Shown here piece after piece: positions 40,943-49,518 of a DNA stretch of 64,000 nt. Position 1 is the first letter of the stretch. Every line of letters begins with the position of its first letter. This DNA is from Methanoregulaceae archaeon UXB-2016 (GTDB taxonomy: Archaea > Halobacteriota > Methanomicrobia > Methanomicrobiales > Methanospirillaceae): NCBI GenBank assembly GCA_004332335.1, contig SISS01000024.1, forward strand, positions 1 to 64,000. Direction: 5' to 3'. The translations under genes were made by a program, and so were the position numbers. The notes beneath the pieces were generated by a model. It was not told the DNA's origin. It saw only the letters and a program-made list of their open reading frames with translations, and searched no databases.

Positions 40943-42142
40943 TCAGGCCGGCTCGATGTAGTCCGTGGTTGCGGCCGCATGGCGGTCGCGGATCGTGTCG
41001 GCGAGCACCCGGATCGCCTCCTGCGCCTCGGGCGACGGGTATCCCTTGGCCTCGATCGGCTCGAGGAACTCGACCTTGAGATGGTTGAGCATGCCCTTGA
41101 GGGTCTCGACGGTCTTGCCGCCCCAGCCGTAACTCGCGATGACCGTGGCGAACTTCGCCTTCGGCTTGAGGGCGTTTATAAGGTATGCGGCCGTCACCGT
41201 CGTCGGATGCGGCCCGAAGAGCACGGTCGGGGCCGCGATCACGATCGTGGCCGGATCCACGAGCGCCATCGCGAGGTCGCCGAGGTCGGTCGACGGGAGG
41301 TGGAACTGCCGGACCCGGACCCCGCGGTCGATCAGCGAGTTCACCAGGAGGTCGACCATGGCCCGGGTCGATCCGTGCATGGAGGCGTAGGCGATCACGA
41401 CCTCGTTCTTCACCTCGTCCGAGACCCAGTCGTCGTATACTGTGAGCACGACCGAGGGATCGTCGTAGAGCGGGCCGTGGCTCGGGCAGATCAGGCGTGG
41501 TTCGAGCCCTCGGACCTTCTCGAGGTATCCCTTGATGCTGTTCCGAAACGGCATCATGATCTCGGCGTAGTATCGCTTGGCTGCCCGGTGCCACTCGACC
41601 TGATCGCGGAGGAAGAGGTCGCTCGTCGCGAGATGCGAGCCGAAGAGGTCGCACGAGAAGAGAACTCGCTCCTCGCGGAGAAATGTCAGCATGGTGTCCG
41701 GCCAGTGGACCCAGGGGGTGATCAGGAACTCGAGGGTCCGGTCGCCGAGCGAGAGCGTGTCGTGGTCTCCGACCACCTGGATTCGTTCCTCGGGGATCCC
41801 GTGGAAGCTGATCAGGAGATCCTTACAGGTCTTGTTCGTGATCACGACCGCGCTGCCGTACATCTCGAGCAGGAGCGGCAGGAGGCCGGAGTGGTCCTGC
41901 TCAGCGTGGTTGACCACGATATAATCGATCTGATCGGCCTCGGCTCGGATGAGGTTGGTCATGAAGGCCATCTCCATCGTTGTGTCGACTGCGTCGATCA
42001 GGGCGACCTTCTCCGACCCCCGTACCAGGAACGCATTGTACGTCGTTCCCTCAGGGAGCGGGATCAGGTCGTCGAAGAGCCGCCGGTCCCAGTCGATTGC
42101 ACCGACCGAGAGAACTCCCGGGGCGACGTTCCGCACACTCAT
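40943..42142 (-). CDS. fprA: F420H2 oxidase (A-type flavodiiron protein FprA)
   Basis: Flavodiiron protein of 399 residues that reduces O2 to water with reduced F420 in methanogens, an oxygen-protection enzyme. Seen: a metallo-beta-lactamase-like domain with the diiron ligands NHAEQDHSG, the CDLFGSHL segment and CPSHGPLYDD, then the C-terminal flavodoxin domain (VIAYASMHGSTRAMVDLL and AAPTVLFGPHPT). It is preceded by rubredoxin 12 bases upstream on the same strand, a common oxidative-stress pairing. Start ATG 42142. Confidence 0.95.
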   Translation of the reverse strand: MSVRNVAPGVLSVGAIDWDRRLFDDLIPLPEGTTYNAFLVRGSEKVALIDAVDTTMEMAFMTNLIRAEADQIDYIVVNHAEQDHSGLLPLLLEMYGSAVVITNKTCKDLLISFHGIPEERIQVVGDHDTLSLGDRTLEFLITPWVHWPDTMLTFLREERVLFSCDLFGSHLATSDLFLRDQVEWHRAAKRYYAEIMMPFRNSIKGYLEKVRGLEPRLICPSHGPLYDDPSVVLTVYDDWVSDEVKNEVVIAYASMHGSTRAMVDLLVNSLIDRGVRVRQFHLPSTDLGDLAMALVDPATIVIAAPTVLFGPHPTTVTAAYLINALKPKAKFATVIASYGWGGKTVETLKGMLNHLKVEFLEPIEAKGYPSPEAQEAIRVLADTIRDRHAAATTDYIEPA

Positions 42143-42154
42143 AGGTCCGAGACC

Positions 42155-42331
42155 TCAGAGCTCGCGGAATAAAGACTTTCCGGCGCCGCAGACCGGGCAG
42201 ACCCAGTCGTCGGGGAGGTCCGCGAACGCGACGCCGGGCTCGATTCCGTTGCCGGGGTCGCCAAAGGCCGGGTCGTAGATATGGCCGCAGATCGTGCAGA
42301 TGTAGCGCTTCTGAGCAGTCCCGTTTGCCAT
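42155..42331 (-). CDS. rub: Rubredoxin
   Basis: 58-residue iron-sulfur-free electron carrier with a single Fe(Cys)4 site: residues [12 protein letters not shown] and [13 protein letters not shown] give the two CxxC pairs, with the usual EPG and DLPDDW between. It is cotranscribed with fprA (12-base gap). The start at 42331 lies 20-29 bases after a TATA box, so the mRNA is probably leaderless. It probably donates electrons to oxygen- or peroxide-reducing enzymes. Confidence 0.96.
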   Translation of the reverse strand: MANGTAQKRYICTICGHIYDPAFGDPGNGIEPGVAFADLPDDWVCPVCGAGKSLFREL

Positions 42332-42350
42332 GCCGGATCGTCGACCCTTG

Positions 42351-42360
42351 CCTATTTATG
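42351..42360 (-). promoter_or_regulatory. TATA box of rubredoxin-fprA
   Basis: CATAAATAGG on the minus strand, 20-29 bases before ATG 42331. It overlaps the last codons of the TOPRIM gene, so the oxygen-defence pair has its own promoter inside that gene. Confidence 0.55.
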
Positions 42361-42888
42361 GGTTGTTGCGACCTCGGGCGCATACCGGTGCAGGAAGAAT
42401 CCGAGCGATCGGTTCCGGTCGGCACCGCGTTCGAGCGAGTACGCCTCGAGCAGGTCGAGCATGAACTCGACCCGGGAGATGTACCGGCGTGGAATCAGGG
42501 CGTTGAACTCCTCCTTTGTCAGGCGATCGGTCGAACCGGGCGGAAGACCGCACTCGCGGAGAAATCCGTCGTCGGCCCCGGCCACGTACCAGGACTCGAT
42601 CTCCATGACCACGACCGCGATCCTCCCCGGCTCGGCCCGATCGAAGTGGCGGAGGATCACGCCCTTCTTCGCCCGGACCGAGGGCTCGGCATCGATGTCC
42701 GCGACGATCACGTACTCGTCGCCCAGGCGTTCGATCCCGCGGATCAGACGGTCGACCGCGATCCGTCGGAGCGAGGCGTACGGGATCAGCCGTACCTCGT
42801 CGTATCGGGTCCTGAGAGCGGGAGTCAGAGTCCGCTCGAAGAAACGGACGTCGTCGGAGCCCTCGACAAAGATGTTCAGCCGCGGCAT
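42352..42888 (-). CDS. TOPRIM-like protein (DUF4276/DUF4435-like), partner of AAA ATPase
   Basis: 178-residue predicted nuclease. Seen: a TOPRIM-type layout with Glu9 in [15 protein letters not shown], the DxD pair Asp64/Asp66 in [12 protein letters not shown], and [10 protein letters not shown] at about 95-102, reminiscent of the conserved glutamate/tryptophan segment of DUF4276. These fit Mg-dependent cleavage (inference). The start is ATG 42888, 4 bases after the AAA ATPase stop on the same strand; together they form a two-gene unit like known anti-phage AAA/TOPRIM systems (OLD-related, PARIS). I am unsure of the exact family. Confidence 0.75.
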   Translation of the reverse strand: MPRLNIFVEGSDDVRFFERTLTPALRTRYDEVRLIPYASLRRIAVDRLIRGIERLGDEYVIVADIDAEPSVRAKKGVILRHFDRAEPGRIAVVVMEIESWYVAGADDGFLRECGLPPGSTDRLTKEEFNALIPRRYISRVEFMLDLLEAYSLERGADRNRSLGFFLHRYAPEVATTHK

Positions 42889-42892
42889 GAGA

Positions 42893-44101
42893 TCAGAGGA
42901 GGTCGGCCAGAAAGAGGTCGTCGAGCCCGACCTCCTCCTCGAGGAAGGTTCGGACCTCGGGCCGGTCCGCCGGCCGGGAGAGGACCGAGAAGCCGGCATC
43001 GTCCCGCGACACGAGACAGACCACGTCGACGGGGGTATGCCGGAGGATGGCCGGATGCTGAGTCGAGACGAGCATGGGCTGATGTGCGGCCGCCTCCAGC
43101 ATCAGCCCGGTGAGCCGTTCGATCACGCCTGGATGGAGCCGTCCCACCGGCTCCTCGAAGAGCGCCAGCTCTCGCGGCGAGAAGAAGAGCGCGACGAGCA
43201 GGGCGAAGAGCTCGACCGTGCCGCTCGAGAGAGCTTCGGCCGGGAGGTAACGGCCGGGTGTATAGACCTCGGCCACGCGGATCTCGGAAGCCTCTCCAGG
43301 GCCGTCGCCGACCACGACGTCATCGATGAACGGGAGGAGGTCGCGGACCAGAGCCAGGAACTGGCGGCGCGACTCGGGGTGCGCGAGGACGCGGCCGAGC
43401 GCAATCGCGGCGTTCGACCCGTCCTCGGCGAGCTCGGCCGCCCCTGTGCGTCTGTCGAGGCGCCCGGAGAGACGGGGGCCGAACTCGTAACAACTGATCA
43501 GGGCGAGCGACCGGCGAACGAGCCCCATTGGGTAGAGCGTGGGCGACTCGAGAAGAAGCGTGTTCGGTGTAGTGGCGCCCTCGCGGAGGGCCGGAGGGAA
43601 GACCGTGTCCTCATCGACGCCGGGCGGCAGTTCGAACAGAAACCGGACCTCACCGCCCTCGTTCACGATCTCCATCGATCCCGGGAAGGCCTCTCCGTTC
43701 GGCGGGGTGAGGGTGAACTGCATGCTGAAGCGGTCCGAACGAATCTCGGGGCGGTCCCCGCACGCGAGTGCGAACGCGTAGGTGCAGGCTCCCGGAGCAA
43801 AGGCAAGCCTCCTGCCGTCCGACAGGGTGCGGAGCGACTCCCCGGTCGGCAGGGTCAGCTCGACGCGGACGGTGAGCTCGCGCCCGCAGGCCAGACCGGC
43901 ATTCTGAAGAAAGGGGAGGCCGCCCTGGAGCGAGATCGCGTTCGCCAGCCCCGACCGAGCGATATCACGAAGGAAGAGGAACCCCTGGATCAGGTTCGTC
44001 TTGCCGGCCGCATTCCGCCCGATCAGGAGCACGAACGGCTGGAGCCGGAGTTCGGCCCGGCGAAAGGAGCGGAAGTTCTCGAGGGAGAGGGCTGTGATCA
44101 C
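42893..44101 (-). CDS. AAA/ABC-like ATPase (AAA_15/AAA_21, RecF/OLD type)
   Basis: 402-residue ATPase of the RecF/SMC-like group. Seen: N-terminal ITALSLENFRSFRRAEL, Walker A GRNAAGKT (28-35), an ABC-type signature EALSSGTVELFALL, an atypical Walker B ELALFEEP (Glu316-Glu317) followed by VGRLHP, and a D-loop/H-switch STQHPAIL. The middle carries an insertion of beta-rich sequence. The start is GTG 44101 with GGTGA four bases before it; the open frame continues upstream into the methyltransferase gene without family-like sequence. It pairs with the TOPRIM gene 4 bases downstream, suggesting a nuclease-ATPase complex. Confidence 0.83.
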   Translation of the reverse strand: MITALSLENFRSFRRAELRLQPFVLLIGRNAAGKTNLIQGFLFLRDIARSGLANAISLQGGLPFLQNAGLACGRELTVRVELTLPTGESLRTLSDGRRLAFAPGACTYAFALACGDRPEIRSDRFSMQFTLTPPNGEAFPGSMEIVNEGGEVRFLFELPPGVDEDTVFPPALREGATTPNTLLLESPTLYPMGLVRRSLALISCYEFGPRLSGRLDRRTGAAELAEDGSNAAIALGRVLAHPESRRQFLALVRDLLPFIDDVVVGDGPGEASEIRVAEVYTPGRYLPAEALSSGTVELFALLVALFFSPRELALFEEPVGRLHPGVIERLTGLMLEAAAHQPMLVSTQHPAILRHTPVDVVCLVSRDDAGFSVLSRPADRPEVRTFLEEEVGLDDLFLADLL

Positions 44102-44148
44102 GGTCTCACCATCGAGACGGAGCTTGGCGTACCACGACTTGAGGGTTC

Positions 44149-45453
44149 CTATCGTCCGCAGGGCTCGACCCGCGAGACCCGGCTGACGAGGAGGTTGAAG
44201 GCCCGGGTCTTCGGGTTCTCGCGGACCAGCACATCGCGGAGGAGGACGGCCTCGCCGTACGGCCGGTCGAGGAGGGCGCGGTTGCCCGGCGTGACGTGGT
44301 ACGATGGCAGGACCGCGTATACCGCGCGCTGGGCCGTGCCGTCGCAGACCTTGAAGAGGTGGGTCTTCGGGCTCCCGAGGTCGTTCGACATCAGGGCCGC
44401 CGTGCATGAGATCCGTCGGCCGACGTGCCGGTGGAGCTGCGAGAGCGGAGCGAGTCGCCGCCGGTCGATCCCGGGGCACTCGATCCGTGGCGGCCGGTGT
44501 CGGCGGAGGAGTGCGGCCGAGAACTTGATGTCAGTGTTCCGGTAGCGGTACGCCTCCTTCGTGCCGGCTCCGAGCGTCTCCTGAAGGCGCGTCGGCTGGA
44601 TCGGCGGCCGCTCCTCGAAGGACCAGCACGGCACCGGGCCGCAGCTGCTCCCCCAGAGGAAACGGCAGGGGTGGTGGAGGTGGAGCCCGGCGCCGATCAG
44701 CTCGCGCTGCACCTCCCGGAGGCCGGTCGCATTCGCGAGGTCGGCCGGCTCCACGATGAGGACCGAGCCGTGCTCGCTGAGATGGTCGGCCCAGCGCATG
44801 ACGGTCGCGGCCCGCTGGCGCGCGTCGCCGGGCAGCTCGTTGACCAGGTTCGAGAGGACCAGGAGGTCGATCTCGTTCGGCACGGCTCCGTCGTCGACCG
44901 CGTCCGCATCGACCCGCAGGGCCGGCAGGACGCGGACCCGGTCCTCGGGCCTTCGGAATCCCTTCACAAGGTGGCGGCAGGCCTCGCGATGCTCGTCCGA
45001 CGGTTCGACCGGCAGGATCTCGCCTGAGAGCCCCGGGAGATATCGCCCGAGGGTCAGGAGCGCGAGTGGGACCACGCCCGGGCCCGTGCCGAGGTCGACG
45101 ACGCGCATCTCGTGTGCGAGCAGCCCCTCGGTCGCGAGCCAGGCGAGGAGATGGCAGGACTGGAAGTAGTAGACCGGGAACTGGTAGGCGAGGTATGCGA
45201 GGACCGAGTACCCGGCCTTGTAGGAGATCCGGCGGCGTTCCCCCTCCTTCCAGTAGCCGCTCTTCTGTGCCACGACTGCGCGACGGAGTCGGTCCAGGAT
45301 CACCGGGTCGCCGATAGGCCGGCCTGTCTTTGCGGCAAGGTGCTCCTCGATCAGCCCCTCAAGCGGCTCGGGGAGCCGGCCTGCGGTGAGGAACGAGTGG
45401 AAGGCGGCGAGCTCCTGGGGCGCGGCGGCGAAGGGTGTTCCGCGGTCGGTCAT
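44149..45453 (-). CDS. Rsm22-like SAM-dependent methyltransferase
   Basis: 434-residue protein of the Rsm22 family, known in mitochondria and predicted in archaea to act on small-subunit rRNA. Seen: the SAM motif VDLGTGPGVVPLALL, motif IV-like LLVLSNLVNELP, a cysteine cluster HPCRFLWGSSCGPVPCWSFEE (probably an iron-sulfur or zinc site), and a C-terminal domain with FLHRHVGRR-like sequence. Start ATG 45453. It is 11 bases after the glycosyltransferase gene on the same strand. rRNA target unknown. Confidence 0.85.
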   Translation of the reverse strand: MTDRGTPFAAAPQELAAFHSFLTAGRLPEPLEGLIEEHLAAKTGRPIGDPVILDRLRRAVVAQKSGYWKEGERRRISYKAGYSVLAYLAYQFPVYYFQSCHLLAWLATEGLLAHEMRVVDLGTGPGVVPLALLTLGRYLPGLSGEILPVEPSDEHREACRHLVKGFRRPEDRVRVLPALRVDADAVDDGAVPNEIDLLVLSNLVNELPGDARQRAATVMRWADHLSEHGSVLIVEPADLANATGLREVQRELIGAGLHLHHPCRFLWGSSCGPVPCWSFEERPPIQPTRLQETLGAGTKEAYRYRNTDIKFSAALLRRHRPPRIECPGIDRRRLAPLSQLHRHVGRRISCTAALMSNDLGSPKTHLFKVCDGTAQRAVYAVLPSYHVTPGNRALLDRPYGEAVLLRDVLVRENPKTRAFNLLVSRVSRVEPCGR

Positions 45454-45464
45454 CCCGGTCCCTC

Positions 45465-46403
45465 CTAGAGCGGGCCTGCGTCCCGGGGAAGGTAGAGCCC
45501 CATGATGCCGCGGAACGGGGTCTCACCGAGGGCCGAGGCAGCGGCCGCAAACCGGTACTTCCAGTTTCCGGGCTGAAGCGTCGCGCCTTTCCTGAGGTAG
45601 TCGCGCCCCTTCTCGAACTCACCGGCCAGAGCGAACTGGAGCCCGAGCCGGACGTAGTGCTCGGCAAGGATCGACGGTCGGCGGGCGAAGTCGTCGTGAT
45701 GGAGCTCGAGGATTCGCTCCATCGAGCGGTAGATTCCCATGCGATTGTTTGAGATCCCGCCCTCCGTAAAGCGCGAGTTCAGAAGCGGCTCGTCGATGTA
45801 CTTGAACTGGTAGTCCCTCGAGATCCGGAGAAAGAGCTCCCACTCCTGTTTGCCGGGAAGTCCCTCGAGCCAGTACCCCGAACGGTCGAAGCACTCGCGC
45901 CGGACGACGGCGGCTTGGGTCGTGACGAAGTTGTTCCTGAGGAGCTCGTCGTGGACCCAGCCCTCGCGCTGCTTGACCCACTCGAAGGGGATGTACATCC
46001 GGTTGTCGTCCGCGTCCATGTACTTCCAGTACCCCGAGTAGACCACCCCGACCTCGGGGCCGGCGTCGGCCCACGCGGCCATGCACCGTTCGAGCTTCTC
46101 GGGGAACCAGTCATCATCCGAGTCCTGGAATGCGATATAGGGAGCCCGGGCAGCGCGGATGCCGACATTCCTGGCCGCGTTCGCACCCCGGTTCGGCTCG
46201 TACCGGATGTACCGGACCCGCTCGTCCATGTAGCCCTCCATGACCCGGGGTGTGTCGTCTGTCGAGCTGTCGTCGACCACGATCAGCTCGAAGTCGGTGT
46301 AGGTCTGGTCGAGGACGCTCTGGATCGCCCGCGGCAGGAGGTGGGCGCGGTTGTACGTCGGGAGCACGACGCTGACCGTCGGTGTGCCTGTCGCCGATGG
46401 CAT
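45465..46403 (-). CDS. Glycosyltransferase family 2
   Basis: 312-residue GT-A glycosyltransferase. Seen: VSVVLPTYNRAHLLPRAIQSVLDQTYTDFELIVVDDSSTDDT, the DxD-like QDSDDDWFPEKLERC, then an acceptor region and a helical TPR-like end (LAEHYVRLGLQFALAGEFEKGRDYLRKGA). It lacks membrane helices. ATG 46403 begins the GT2 core; the open frame upstream has no matching sequence. It may be linked to glycan assembly with the GT-B gene at 39704. Confidence 0.88.
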   Translation of the reverse strand: MPSATGTPTVSVVLPTYNRAHLLPRAIQSVLDQTYTDFELIVVDDSSTDDTPRVMEGYMDERVRYIRYEPNRGANAARNVGIRAARAPYIAFQDSDDDWFPEKLERCMAAWADAGPEVGVVYSGYWKYMDADDNRMYIPFEWVKQREGWVHDELLRNNFVTTQAAVVRRECFDRSGYWLEGLPGKQEWELFLRISRDYQFKYIDEPLLNSRFTEGGISNNRMGIYRSMERILELHHDDFARRPSILAEHYVRLGLQFALAGEFEKGRDYLRKGATLQPGNWKYRFAAAASALGETPFRGIMGLYLPRDAGPL

Positions 46404-46459
46404 GATTCGTTGATATTGGTCCCGGAGCCTCAAGAAGGTGATGCCGGTACCGCCTGGGC

Positions 46460-46466
46460 AAAAAAA
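46460..46466 (-). terminator. Oligo-T terminator of the glutamate-synthase-like gene
   Basis: TTTTTTT on the minus strand, 20 bases past the stop of the FMN enzyme (46487), in an otherwise GC-rich gap of 83 bases before the next gene. Confidence 0.6.
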
Positions 46467-46486
46467 GAGTTTGTCGGTCGAACTGC

Positions 46487-48076
46487 TCAGTCGAGCAGGA
46501 TGCCGAGGGCCTCGTCCTTGTACGCGTCCATCACGTACGGCAGGCCCGAGACCTTTGCAGCCTCTTCCGAGAGTGCGAAGACGTCGTTCCTCGAGACCGT
46601 CTTGAGCGAGAAGTTCCTGCTGCCGGCCATCAGCTGCTGCAGCCCGGTCTTGAAGCGCTGGGCGTAGGTGTAGATGCCGATCGCGCCGAGCGGGATCTCG
46701 CCGATCCGTTCGCCGTACTTCTCCTTGAGCTCCTCGTAGGAGACGAAGATCTCGTTGACGGTCGAGCCGTACTTCGCGACGCCCTTGGGCAGGTCGCCGC
46801 TCTCGAGCCACTTCCCGATGTTCTTACCGACCATGCCGGGGATCATCAGGCCGCGACCCATGCAGACCGCCTTGACGTAGGGTGCGCCCATCGCGATGGA
46901 CTTGAACGCATTTGCCTCGTCGCCGAAGCCACCGCCGATCGCGATATCCGGGACCCGCATTCCCTTCTTCGTGAGCATCTCGCAGTACTGGTTCGCCAGC
47001 GACTGCAGGTAGAAGGTCGGGATGCCCCACTCGTTCATCATCGGCCAGGGGCTCATGCCCGTGCCGCCCGAGGCACCGTCGATGGTCAGGAGGTCGACGT
47101 GAGCCTCGGCTCCGAACCTGATAGCCATGGCGAGCTCCTTCGCGGAGTACGCGCCGGTCTTGAGCGTGATCCGCTTGAAGCCGATGTCACGGAGCCGGTC
47201 GATCTCCTCGAGGAAGCCCTCTTTCGAGACGAATCCGAGGCGCGAGTGGCGCTCGAACTCTTTGATTCCACCGGCCGCGAACGACTTCTCGTTCTCGCTT
47301 GCGGTCGGGTCCGGCAGGACGATGTAGCCGCGGCGCTTGAGCTCACGGGCCCGCTCGATATCACGGACCTTGATCTCGCCGCCGATGCACTTGGCACCCT
47401 GCCCCCACTTCAGTTCGATCGTGTCCAGATTGTGTTTTGAGGCGACATATTCCGCGGTTCCAAGCCGGGTGTCCTCCACATTCATCTGGACGAGGATCTC
47501 GCCATAGCCCTCGTGGAACTTCCGGTAGATCTCGATCCGGCGGTCGAGCTCGGGCGACTTCGTGACCTTTCCGTTCGAGTCGCAGACCAGGCCGGGATCG
47601 ATCCCGCCGACGTTCTCACCGCAGACGAGCGTAATGCCCGATATGGCGGCGCCGATCGCAAAGTGCTCCCAGTTGACCCGGGCGATCTCGGTCGATCCCA
47701 GCGCGCCGGTGAAGATGGGAAGGCGCATGCGGACCTTCTGGTCCCAGCCGTACTCGGTCTCGGTATCGACCTCGGAGAAGACCGCGGTGTCGGGCGAGGC
47801 CTCGACGCCCTCGGGAAGGCCCCGGGCGCCGACCGCGTACCCCTGGATGTTCACGTGCGAGTAGTCGACCGGGAACTGCTTGTCGGACCCGGCCGTGATC
47901 TCGCCGAACGGGCCGGGGTAGAGGACCTCGCGCCCGCGGAACGATGAGAGCCAGATCTCACACGCCCCGCGGCATCCGTCGACGCAGCGCGTGCAGATCC
48001 CGGACGTCGGTGAGACGTCGCGGGACCGGTTGGCGGTTCCAACCGCTTCATTGGCATTCGGCATTCGAAGATTCAT
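46487..48076 (-). CDS. FMN-binding glutamate synthase family protein
   Basis: 529-residue protein with the FMN/alpha-barrel domain of glutamate synthase and an N-terminal cysteine motif (CTRCVDGCRGACEIW) seen in the archaeal branch. Seen: GALGSTEIARVNWEHF, VCGENVGG, ELKWGQGAKCIGGEI, LTIDGASGGTGMSPWPMMNEWGIPT, and GGGFGDEANAFKSIAMGA. It lacks the amidotransferase domain, so it is not a complete classical GOGAT large subunit; electron donor and exact reaction are unknown. The start is ATG 48076 with AGGTGA three bases upstream; ATG 48064 is less likely. Confidence 0.9.
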   Translation of the reverse strand: MNLRMPNANEAVGTANRSRDVSPTSGICTRCVDGCRGACEIWLSSFRGREVLYPGPFGEITAGSDKQFPVDYSHVNIQGYAVGARGLPEGVEASPDTAVFSEVDTETEYGWDQKVRMRLPIFTGALGSTEIARVNWEHFAIGAAISGITLVCGENVGGIDPGLVCDSNGKVTKSPELDRRIEIYRKFHEGYGEILVQMNVEDTRLGTAEYVASKHNLDTIELKWGQGAKCIGGEIKVRDIERARELKRRGYIVLPDPTASENEKSFAAGGIKEFERHSRLGFVSKEGFLEEIDRLRDIGFKRITLKTGAYSAKELAMAIRFGAEAHVDLLTIDGASGGTGMSPWPMMNEWGIPTFYLQSLANQYCEMLTKKGMRVPDIAIGGGFGDEANAFKSIAMGAPYVKAVCMGRGLMIPGMVGKNIGKWLESGDLPKGVAKYGSTVNEIFVSYEELKEKYGERIGEIPLGAIGIYTYAQRFKTGLQQLMAGSRNFSLKTVSRNDVFALSEEAAKVSGLPYVMDAYKDEALGILLD

Positions 48077-48456
48077 GAGTCACCTGTTGACGATCTGGAC
48101 GGAGATCGCGCTGGAGCTGCCCGAAGGGGTTCTATGGCACCGCATGGGGGCGGCGCAGGTGCCTCCGGACCTGCCCTGGGACGATTCCGCTGATGGAACT
48201 TCGCTGTTGGTGTATTTAAAAAAACCGCTCTGGAATATTGATAATCCGGGCTGCAATTTGGCTTAGGGGCGATTAAATCAAATATCTCATGCGTCTGGAA
48301 TACCAATTCTTTCAGGTGTTATTTATAAAATGTGGTTCTTTCGGCACAGGCAACCGGGGTCAGAAGCAACCGGGTGGGTGCGACAGGAACTTCGCCCGAC
48401 CTGCTCGGAAAAATGAAGGTGTACGGGTAGCGAGAGGCCTCAAACGCGAACCGCGT
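48077..48456. promoter_or_regulatory. Intergenic region: leader of the glutamate-synthase-like gene with two TATA candidates
   Basis: No gene is supported in these 380 bases. On the minus strand TTTTATAAAT (48321-48330) and TTTAAATACA (48211-48220) are TATA candidates. The nearer one predicts a leader of about 110 bases, long for this genome. A TTTTTTT tract (48218-48224) directly before it could terminate the Mrp transcript, so terminator and promoter abut. Confidence 0.4.
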
Positions 48457-49356
48457 TCAGGACTCGACCCGCTTGACCAGAGCTTCCATGACCTCGTTGA
48501 CCGCCTTCCAGGTCGGGTTCTCGCCCCGCTTGATCACGAAGGGCCGCCCCTCGTCGGCGGCCATGCGCATGTCGATGTCGAGAGGGATCGCGCCGAGGAA
48601 CGGGACCCCGAGGTCATCGGCCATCTTCTTACCGCCGCCCTTACCGAAGACGTCGACCTCCGTGTGGCAGTGCGGACAGATCATCCCGCTCATGTTCTCG
48701 ACCACCCCGATCACGGGGATCTCGAGCTTCTCAACGAACTTGACCGCCTTCGAGGTCTCGAGCGTCGCGACCTCCTGCGGCGTGGTGACGATCACCGCCC
48801 CCCGGAGGTTCGGTGCGAGCTGGGCGATGGTCAGGGCCTCGTCTCCAGTCCCCGGTGGGAGGTCGACCACGAGGAAGTCGAGCGAGCCCCAGTTCACGTC
48901 CGTGAGGAACTGGCTGATCGCCGACATCTTCATGGGCCCGCGCCAGATGATCGGGGTCGAGGCATCGGGGAGCAGGAAGGCCATGGAGACGACAGCCAGC
49001 GTACCGGTCACCCGAACGGGCTCGATCTTGTTGTCGATCGTCTGGAGCCGGAAGTCCTGCACCCCAAGCATCTTCGGGATAGTCGGACCGTGGAGATCGA
49101 GGTCGAGGAGACCCGTATTGTACCCATGGCTTGAGAGTGCGTAGGCGAGGTTCACGGCCACCGTGGACTTGCCCACGCCTCCCTTGCCTGAGAGGACCAG
49201 GATGACGTGTCTGACATCGACCGCGGCCCGATCGGGCAGCCCGCCGCCACCCATGCCATGCTCCTTCGCACTCGGACAGCTCTCGCACTCGCCGCTGCAG
49301 GACTTCTTCATCTCGGGATCGGTACAGACATCGGGCTCGGTCACATTCTCAGCCAT
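48457..49356 (-). CDS. Mrp/NBP35 family iron-sulfur carrier ATPase (ApbC)
   Basis: 299-residue P-loop ATPase that assembles or carries Fe-S clusters. Seen: an N-terminal cysteine cluster (CTDPEMKKSCSGECESCPS) as in NBP35-type proteins, deviant Walker A SGKGGVGKST, LDLDLHGPTIPKMLG, VDLPPGTGDEALT, and CPHC near the C-terminus, which binds the bridging cluster. ATG 49356 has GGGAG 6 bases upstream. It is divergent from the large glucan synthase-like gene. Iron-sulfur demand of methanogens fits. Confidence 0.94.
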   Translation of the reverse strand: MAENVTEPDVCTDPEMKKSCSGECESCPSAKEHGMGGGGLPDRAAVDVRHVILVLSGKGGVGKSTVAVNLAYALSSHGYNTGLLDLDLHGPTIPKMLGVQDFRLQTIDNKIEPVRVTGTLAVVSMAFLLPDASTPIIWRGPMKMSAISQFLTDVNWGSLDFLVVDLPPGTGDEALTIAQLAPNLRGAVIVTTPQEVATLETSKAVKFVEKLEIPVIGVVENMSGMICPHCHTEVDVFGKGGGKKMADDLGVPFLGAIPLDIDMRMAADEGRPFVIKRGENPTWKAVNEVMEALVKRVES

Positions 49357-49384
49357 AAGGTACTCCCTTCACGATGCATCCGAA

Positions 49385-49396
49385 GCTATATTAAAG
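49385..49396 (-). promoter_or_regulatory. TATA box of the Mrp/NBP35 gene
   Basis: CTTTAATATAGC on the minus strand, 29-40 bases before the ATG, predicting a leader of about 10 bases that carries GGGAG. Confidence 0.5.
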
Positions 49397-49460
49397 TTGA
49401 TACCTTCCTCTTCGCAGGGGCCCGCATCGGACCAGAGAGGGCTGCATAACAAGGCAAAGG

Positions 49461-49470
49461 AAATTATAAC
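49461..49470 (+). promoter_or_regulatory. TATA box of the glucan-synthase-like gene
   Basis: AAATTATAAC, 49-58 bases before the TTG start, predicting a leader of about 28 bases with GGAGG (49505-49509) nine bases before the start codon. Confidence 0.45.
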
Positions 49471-49518
49471 CTGAGGGGACACTATGTGCAGGACCCGCGG
49501 TGAAGGAGGACGAACACA

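Noticed and set aside
38684-42172. 3.5 kb open frame on the plus strand (1162 codons)
   Set aside because: It runs antisense across four well-supported genes (DUF2098 edge, HDAC, glycosyltransferase, FprA), is dominated by Asp/Arg/Glu/Val and has no family motifs. It is a typical GC-rich shadow frame.
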